A stretch of DNA of 64,000 nt from Conchocele bisecta. Its lineage: Eukaryota > Mollusca > Bivalvia > Lucinida > Thyasiridae. Positions 58,421-64,000 of the stretch are shown in pieces. Below the pieces are notes generated by a model. That model did not search any database. It worked only from the letters and a program-made list of their open reading frames with translations, and was not told the DNA's origin. Position 1 is the stretch's first letter. Every line of letters starts with the position of its first letter. The DNA is taken from NCBI GenBank assembly GCA_029237695.1, contig CM055265.1, positions 78,114,447 through 78,178,446 on the forward strand, written 5' to 3'. The translations under genes and the position numbers were made by a program.

Positions 58421-58489
58421 ACAGATATATATCTTCTCTCCCGAGTTATTTAGATAGGTCCAAACTCAGGAGAGAAGATATGTATCTGT

Positions 58490-58557
58490 GCCCGGTTAGC
58501 TCAGTCGGTAGAGCATTGTAAGCTGGTGGTGCCGGGTTCGAGTCCCCGGTCAGGTGC
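58490..58557 (+). other. tRNA-like sequence, truncated, inverted partner
   Basis: GCCCGGTTAGCTCAGTCGGT AGAGC, TTGTAAGCTGG, then GGGTTCGAGTCCCCGG. It lacks the 5' strand of the anticodon stem, a different loss from its partner at 58357-58420. Both are followed outward by GCATATTTTT and GTTACA-TGGG-type sequence. Confidence 0.65.
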
Positions 58558-58727
58558 ATATTTTTCTATTCGTGTTACATTGGGTGCCCAACGAGGTATC
58601 GTGACCGACATATACTCCGAGATTAAGATAATCACTGTACCCATGACATGGGTCATGTACATTTTACATACTTATGACACGAGCACATCTCGAGTGAGAA
58701 TCGAACCTACGGCCGTAAGATCAGCAG

Positions 58728-58820
58728 TCCGACTAGTTGTGAAAGTAACTCTTGCAATCTACTCACGTACCGTCCATCTCAGTAGGCGAGTAATTGCAAG
58801 TTACCGTTCACAACTAGTCC
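58728..58820. repeat. Inverted repeat with a third box-B-like site nearby
   Basis: GACTAGTTGTGAAAGTAACT pairs with GTTACCGTTCACAACTAGTC. Just left, the reverse strand reads GTAGGTTCGATTCTCAC, a box-B-like string. Confidence 0.6.
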
Positions 58821-58920
58821 GACGTCCCAGACAATGGTATATAATTTTGAAATGGTAGGCGTTTTTTAAGCTATAATTTATTATTGTGATATAGATCTGA
58901 AACGTCCGATTTGAGATTGC

Positions 58921-58966
58921 TCTCTTTCTCTCTCTCACTCTCTCTCTTAGTATCTCTCTCTCAGTC
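58921..58966 (+). repeat. CT microsatellite
   Basis: Imperfect CTCTCT run in PHAF1 intron 1, about 45 bp from exon 1. Confidence 0.9.
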
Positions 58967-58984
58967 ACTGACAAATAACAATTA

Positions 58985-59107
<123 letters not shown>

Positions 59108-59231
59108 TCAATAAATGAAGTTCTGTCTGGATAATTGAGAAAGTTTGTGTTTTGTTGGGACACAAAATTGTCAATAAAACGCCATTTTTGTTGTTTTGAT
59201 TGAAATGCGCCTGCGCACAAAATAATTCAAG

Positions 59232-59304
59232 TTCCGGTAGACATCTCCCCGCCATCTCCAAGAATCATAGGAATCCGATACATGTCGACAATTAAATTAA
59301 TTAA

Positions 59305-59347
<43 letters not shown>

Positions 59348-59590
59348 CCCGCCATCTCCAAGAATCATAGGAATCCGATACATGTCGACAATTAAATTAA
59401 TTAACTCTCTCTCTCCTCTCTATCTCTCTCTCTCGCTCTCTTCCCCTCCTCTCAATCCCCGGCCATCCCGCCAAACTCTTCTCTCTCCCCCCTCTCCGAA
59501 TCATAGGATTCCGATACCATGTCGACAATTTAAATTAATTAACTCTCTCTCTCTCATCTCTCTCTCTCTCTCTCAATTCTCTCTATCTCA
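59232..59590 (+). repeat. ~100-bp tandem repeat with CT runs, three copies
   Basis: CCCCGCCATCTCCAAGAATC and TACATGTCGACAATTAAATT recur at about 59247/59278 and 59346/59377; a third diverged copy is at 59495-59590. Confidence 0.85.
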
Positions 59591-59639
59591 TATCTCTGTC
59601 GCCCAGTCTCTCTGGCTCCCACCTTCCCTGACATGTCTC

Positions 59640-60485
59640 CATCCTCACTCACGATTTACATTCAAACACCTCCAAGTCAAATCGCCCCCACCCCCCCCCC
59701 ACCCCTCACTCACGATTTACAGTCAAAACAACCTCCAAGTCAAATCGCCCCCACCCCCCCCCCCCCCAGTCAAAACGCCCCCGAATTGGTCAAAACACCC
59801 CCATCAATTAGTCAAAACACCCCCATTTTGGTCAAAACATCCCCATTTTGGTCAAAACGCCCCCATCTTCAAATGTTTATTGTCAAATAATGAACTTATT
59901 CTGGTGGTTTTTATGAGTGTTTTACTATACTATACTATCTTCATTTCAGGTACACGTTGTGTACGAAGAATGTCTGTACGGGAAGAATTATGGCGACGAT
60001 ATTATTGTATAATTTCTGAATTATTTCTTCATGTGTAAATTTGTGTTAATATTTTTCTGTAACTATTGTGCTAAAACTAGAACTATAACATGTGTGCGGG
60101 TGCGTGTGTGTGTTGGCGCTTGGTGGGCGGTGTTGGCATAATACCACTGTGAGGTGGAAATACATGTATGTACCATTGGTAAGACGGTTAATTGATTACT
60201 TGTTTGCATTTGTATTCAAATGCAAAAAATAATCTCTCATTTTATATGGTACCGATTTCCACCACACACTGGCCTTATTCCACCACCGTCCTGCATTACT
60301 TCCACCTCGTTTTGTTCCTATTTTTGTTTATTTTATCATGTATTATTATGTATTACATTATAAATATATTTGAAACAAAAAAAATTATAATGAAAAAAAA
60401 GTACATGATGAACCAATTATGTTTTGTTTTCATTCACCAAAGTCAAAACGCCCCCAAGTCAAAAAGTCAAAACGCCCCCAATTTG
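59640..60485 (+). repeat. GTCAAAACGCCCCC minisatellite, forward arrays
   Basis: 59645-59767 duplicates CTCACTCACGATTTAC plus a C-run; 59768-59865 has five ~18-20 bp units GTCAAAACGCCCCC(N)ATTTTG; further units at 60440-60482. The long ORFs here are low complexity. Confidence 0.85.
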
Positions 60486-60654
60486 ACTAAACCACAATCA
60501 AACAGGTCATGTTTATTGAAAAAACGGACTTGTTTATCATGTTTAAAAGGCTCATACATGTCCACTGACTGAATTACTGTACAAATACAAATAAAAATGA
60601 CAAAATAAAATCGTATTTAACAAAAATTAAATTATGGGGATGTTTTTTGGGGGT

Positions 60655-60720
60655 TTTTGACCAAAGTTGGGGGCGTTTTGACCAAAATTGGGGCGTTTTG
60701 ACTTCTGGGCGTTTTGACCT
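60655..60720 (-). repeat. GTCAAAACGCCCCC minisatellite, inverted array
   Basis: GGGGGCGTTTTGACC units, the complement of the array 0.2-0.9 kb to the left. Confidence 0.85.
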
Positions 60721-60769
60721 GCTTCCCTCCCTCACTCTCCATAATCTCTACATCTATCTCTGTTTCACT

Positions 60770-60772
60770 GCC

Positions 60773-60817
<45 letters not shown>
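60770..60817 (+). repeat. Poly-C and CT microsatellite
   Basis: About 14 C followed by about 18 CT units. Confidence 0.9.
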
Positions 60818-60822
<5 letters not shown>

Positions 60823-60918
60823 TTCGTATATCCCAGTCCCCAGGTGGGTGTAACTTGAGACTGCAGCACTTATGGTTGATCATTGTGAATAATACCGGAT
60901 CATTATTAAACTCGTTAA

Positions 60919-61426
60919 TGTCCACTCAGTAGGCACAACATGTTCTTTATAGGAATTAAATAAGTGTATAATTGTGTCCCTATTCCACCAGTTCTAAAAA
61001 TTATGAGTGCCCGCTATACAGATATATATAATCATTTAGTAATATTTATTTTACTGATAGTGACTCGCGGTGGTATCATGCAGGCTATTTTCATATGCAA
61101 ATGAGGCATGATATTTTTTAATTATTTATACTAATTAAATGCGTCACCTGAAAAAAAAATATTTTTTCGACACTTTATAAAGTATGATAATTGCACATCA
61201 AAAAATTAATACATAGAATAAATAGTAATCTCCGTTAACATTTTAAGGAAACACGGTTAGCCCCTGCATGATATCAGTGTGGAAATTTACGTCTGATGTA
61301 ATAAGTATAATAGTGCCAATCAATACGTGAGGTAATGGTGAATGAGTGTTTATTTTGCCAGAAAATGTCTTAGATGATGTCCCTGATATAAAGAACATTT
61401 TGTGCCTACTGAGTAGGCATTTACCT
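60919..61426. mobile_element. MITE family D, full copy in the intergenic region
   Basis: TGTCCACTCAGTAGGCACA ... TGTGCCTACTGAGTAGGCA; TTAA on both sides (60915-60918, 61427-61430). Confidence 0.8.
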
Positions 61427-61430
61427 TTAA

Positions 61431-62382
61431 CTGATTTCATAGGAAACTCGGTTCTCTCGTTTCTATTCTAATGAAATCAGTAAACGGCTTTAATAAACAT
61501 AATGTAATTATTAAATTATCAATCATGTTATAGATCCTCTCAATTTGGGTCCTAGGACTATTTTGATTCGTTTACTGACGCACGGGGTTATAGTATTTGC
61601 TACAGTTCGTGTGAACTCTTGTTTATGTTTAGTATATAATACGGAACATTTTGACCTAGTCCGGATGAATATAGGCCGCGGGGAATGATAACTCAGTCCG
61701 AAAACTATATATTTCTGTGTTAGAGCAACTCGGTCGATCGCCATGATAACGTACTACATCAAGGGCCCAATATAATTGTATAAATTAAAATGTAACATTA
61801 ATAGCTTGTTGACTATATGTACGTTTATTTGCTTATGTTGTTTTGTCTTGAGGGAATTAAATACACACAAAAAAGACCATATCAATGTATAAACATGCTG
61901 TTGACAGCCACGCAAATCTGTCTGTGGTCTGAGGTTTCACTACGGTAGTGAACGCGATTAACCTATAGTAGAAATTTTCTCACGCCAAGTAGGTCAACCA
62001 ATCCCCTGATCTGGAAATGTAATGAATAATTAATGATGTTTACATGCGGATTTGCCATATTTGGAACGTAGATAATGACATGTTCATACACTAATTAACA
62101 TGAACCACACCGATTCGTCGATATTTTCACTACGCAAACCGCGTCATCATCGTGAGTCTCCGGAAATTGACGAATCTTACCATATATGGCATTTCGTGAT
62201 TCATCGGCAATGATCGGAATTTTCACGAAGATTTTCCGTCAGCCAATCAGAATCGGGGTCTAGGAACACGAGTCAGAGCTTAATGTTTTGTTTGTTAAAT
62301 GAATGAAGTGTTCATAGTAAGCATGTTGCCAGTTGAGACGAACGTGCTCTGTGGGGAAGTCAAGCAAAAGTTTATCAGAGTC
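61431..62382. other. Probable CBFB promoter and 5' UTR region
   Basis: Largely free of repeats recognised elsewhere in the window, in contrast to its surroundings. Contains a RUNX-type TGTGGTCT at 61923-61930. I see no TATA box or clear initiator; the transcription start cannot be placed. Confidence 0.4.
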
Positions 62383-62460
62383 ATGCCAAGAGTTGTACCG
62401 GATCAGAGATCGAGATTCGAAAATGATGAACTATTTAGAAAACTTTCTCGGGAAGGAGAG
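62383..62460 (+). CDS. CBFB: CBFB exon 1 (coding part)
   Basis: 26 codons reading MPRVVPDQRSRFENDELFRK then LSREGE, phase 0, followed by the donor GTCAGT at 62461. The ATG at 62383 was chosen because the family starts with MPRVVPDQRS and because G stands at -3. An in-frame ATG at 62299 would add 28 residues that resemble nothing in the family, so 62299-62382 is more likely 5' UTR. The residues are those of the first helix of CBF-beta that packs against the Runt domain. Confidence 0.95.
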
Positions 62461-62682
62461 GTCAGTGTTATTATTACTCACCCGGAAGTTCGTGTTCTAC
62501 AACTTCTTGTCGGAATACTTCGCAATATATTGTGTCTACTATCTTTATCTTCTTTGGATTTACTATATCTACAACTGGATTATTTTTTATTTCAGGTTAA
62601 ATATACAGGATTTAGAGACAGGCCACAGGAGGAACGACAATTACGGTTTCAAACCGATTGTCGGGAAGGACACGCTGAAGTG
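62383..62682 (+). CDS. CBFB: Core-binding factor beta (Brother/Big brother), 5' coding part
   Basis: Two exons, 62383-62460 and 62596-62682, separated by a 135-bp intron, encode the first 55 residues of core-binding factor beta. Established role: CBF-beta is the non-DNA-binding partner that raises the DNA affinity of Runt-domain (RUNX) transcription factors. The match starts at the family's own first methionine and runs without gaps. Intron positions, after residues 26 and 55, agree with what I recall of the vertebrate gene. The family is about 180-190 residues long, so roughly 130 residues lie beyond the right edge. The neighbouring gene on the left is PHAF1 in divergent orientation. No defects were seen. 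Confidence 0.95.
62596..62682 (+). CDS. CBFB: CBFB exon 2
   Basis: 29 codons beginning VKYTGFRDRPQEERQLRF and ending AEV, phase 0 at both ends. The acceptor is TTATTTCAG (ending 62595) and the donor GTAAGT (62683-62688). The KYTGFRDRP block is one of the most conserved parts of CBF-beta. A hairpin MITE of family F starts at about 62694, around 11 bp after the exon. Exon 3 is not found in 62689-64000; this stretch holds MITE copies F and A and otherwise unassigned intron. Confidence 0.95.
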
Positions 62683-62693
62683 GTAAGTCGCTA

Positions 62694-62923
62694 TTAAAAC
62701 CCTTACACCCTAAGTAACTGGAATGGACTGTCATATGTTGATTTTCCAACAAATCCAATTGATTTTTAGACTAGTCCATTTATAAGAAGTGGGTGTTTCT
62801 TATTCTAAAAGTATGAGAATCGCTTGCATAAAGTGCTGATCCTGCTGAGACGGCTTCTCAACTGGATCTACACTGTTTGCAAACACCGCTATAGTGATAT
62901 GTAGTGTTGACCGGGTTTAATGG
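62694..62923. mobile_element. MITE family F in CBFB intron 2
   Basis: TTAAAACCCTTACACCC left, GTTGACCGGGTTTAA right, hairpin GTGCTGATCCTGCTGAGACG with a shortened right arm. Begins about 11 bp past exon 2. Confidence 0.7.
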
Positions 62924-63721
62924 TCTCCCACGTAATATGTACGGTACATATACATGTCGCTGTTTGCGCCTTAACTTGTTTTAACTTCACGGTATAGTTA
63001 ACATGAGAAATGGGATGGTCTCCTAACAAATACTTCACATTTGTTTCCGCAAGATAAAATACACCTCTGTCATGTAGCTTAACGGTTTGGTGTATAGACT
63101 GAATTAATTACCTTACCTGTAATTAAGTCTGTTCGACGTAAACAAGTAGCTGATTAGTCGCATTGTATGTCTCATTGTATTTTGGTGAGAAGAATGAAAA
63201 GAATTCGTTCTTATGTTTCGAGAATTCGGCGGGCGTATGTCCTTTAATTGTGATCAGTGTTGAACCAGATCAGCATGTTCATCAGCACACTCTGATCAGG
63301 ATCTGCATTTTTCGCAAAGCATTCGGTGCAAAACACTCGTCATGTACGTGTGTGCCAAATACTTTTCGGCTTATATTTAAGGGTGGGAATTGGATCGAAT
63401 ACCTTCCAACTACTATGTAATATTTGCATTTATTGTATAAAATTGTCTTCCACAGTGTAATAACATAGTGTTCTAAAATCACAATGCACTTGTGTAATAA
63501 ATATGCAAGTGAGATAGATATGTAAAATACTGTAGCTGGTATTTACAGCTACAATGTATGATGTTGTAGCTTATACAATAAATAAAATATAACATTTGTG
63601 TTGATTTAATATGATATTTATTAAACTTGGCATAACTTCGTTTCCTATGAAATCATTAAACTCGTTTGATAAATCACCATTAATGTAATGTAGAACCGCG
63701 AGGGAGGGAGCGAACAGACCA
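62924..63721. other. CBFB intron 2, no feature seen
   Basis: No exon of the family (the expected next block after AEV is not found on the plus strand) and no repeat recognised. Confidence 0.5.
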
Positions 63722-63955
63722 GGGAGCCGTTTCACTAAACTTCGTACGACTAAAATGTTCGTAAGCGCAAATTTAGAATTGTCTGGAAATTTCAATTGAT
63801 GGATTTACATTTATTGAGCATATGCTGCATATTCTCAATAAATATAAATCCCATAATTGTTTACAAGAAAACATTGTTAATGTGAAATTTACAAACTATC
63901 ATAATTTTGCACTTACGGACATTTTGGTTATACGAAGTTTAGTGAAACGGCCCCT
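63722..63955. mobile_element. MITE family A in CBFB intron 2
   Basis: GAGCCGTTTCACTAAACTTC ... AAGTTTAGTGAAACGGCCCC; the centre is shortened. Confidence 0.75.
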
Positions 63956-64000
63956 AGAAGCTAGACTAGCCACACATACATGTACTCAGTCCCATGTCTC

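Larger units (their letters stand above)
58315..58600. repeat. Inverted repeat of tRNA-like units, head to head
   Basis: Arms about 58318-58448 and 58463-58600; inner pair AGATATATATCTTCTCT / AGAGAAGATATGTATCT, outer pair CCTCGTTGGGCGCCC / GGGTGCCCAACGAGG. Confidence 0.8.

Noticed and set aside
58490..58557. Functional tRNA-Thr gene
   Set aside because: The anticodon arm is incomplete and acceptor pairing poor; the partner copy is truncated differently; better read as tRNA-derived repeats.
59382..60038. 218-codon ORF rich in Ser, Leu and Pro
   Set aside because: It runs through CT microsatellites and the CCCCC minisatellite; low complexity with no domain, and it lies in the intergenic interval.
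62299..62382. In-frame upstream ATG that would extend CBFB by 28 residues
   Set aside because: The family starts at MPRVV; the extra residues match nothing and the stretch looks like 5' UTR.

Overview
The window looks like animal nuclear DNA, most probably from a marine bivalve mollusc. The evidence is spliced metazoan genes with GT/AG introns, an AT-rich background, and a very dense load of hairpin MITEs, tRNA-derived SINEs and satellite-core elements of the kind I associate with bivalve genomes. The bivalve call rests on recalled repeat style, not on a search.

Only two host genes are recognisable. (1) PHAF1 (phagosome assembly factor 1; C16orf70/UPF0183 family) lies on the minus strand. 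Its start codon is at 59072-59074, and five coding exons (59011-59074, 42173-42255, 14613-14696, 4653-4696, 3175-3254) join in frame with consensus splice sites. The rest of the gene lies left of the window. These exons total 355 bp over 56 kb. (2) CBFB (core-binding factor beta; Brother/Big brother in flies) lies on the plus strand. Exon 1 is 62383-62460 and exon 2 is 62596-62682, and the rest lies right of the window. The genes are divergent, with 3.3 kb between start codons. From memory the human orthologues are neighbours at 16q22.1, so this looks like conserved linkage.

Almost everything else is mobile or tandem DNA inside PHAF1 introns. Intron 4 to exon 5 (about 3.2-4.7 kb): MITEs crowd the exons. 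Intron 3 (4.7-14.6 kb): hairpin MITEs of several families and a perfect 41-bp-arm palindrome. Intron 2 (14.7-42.2 kb): a decayed PIN-like/CXC-domain pseudogene broken by two MITEs, a 2.5-kb element carrying a 158-bp satellite in alternating A/B order, further satellite-core elements, SINEs with 13-14 bp target duplications, and a long array of a ~440-bp unit. Intron 1 (42.3-59.0 kb): more arrays, then a four-level nest in which a Ty3/gypsy-like retrotransposon (51094-56136) sits in a satellite element, which sits in a TTAA-flanked MITE, which sits in another repeat; then a SINE and two tRNA-like sequences head to head. The intergenic stretch holds CT microsatellites, an inverted 20-bp minisatellite and one MITE copy.

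No CRISPR, operon, rRNA or prokaryotic feature is present. Repeat families are given working letters (A, B, C...) used only here. Their boundaries come from reading repeated copies against each other, so edges are generally good to a few bases where TIRs or empty sites were visible and to tens of bases elsewhere.
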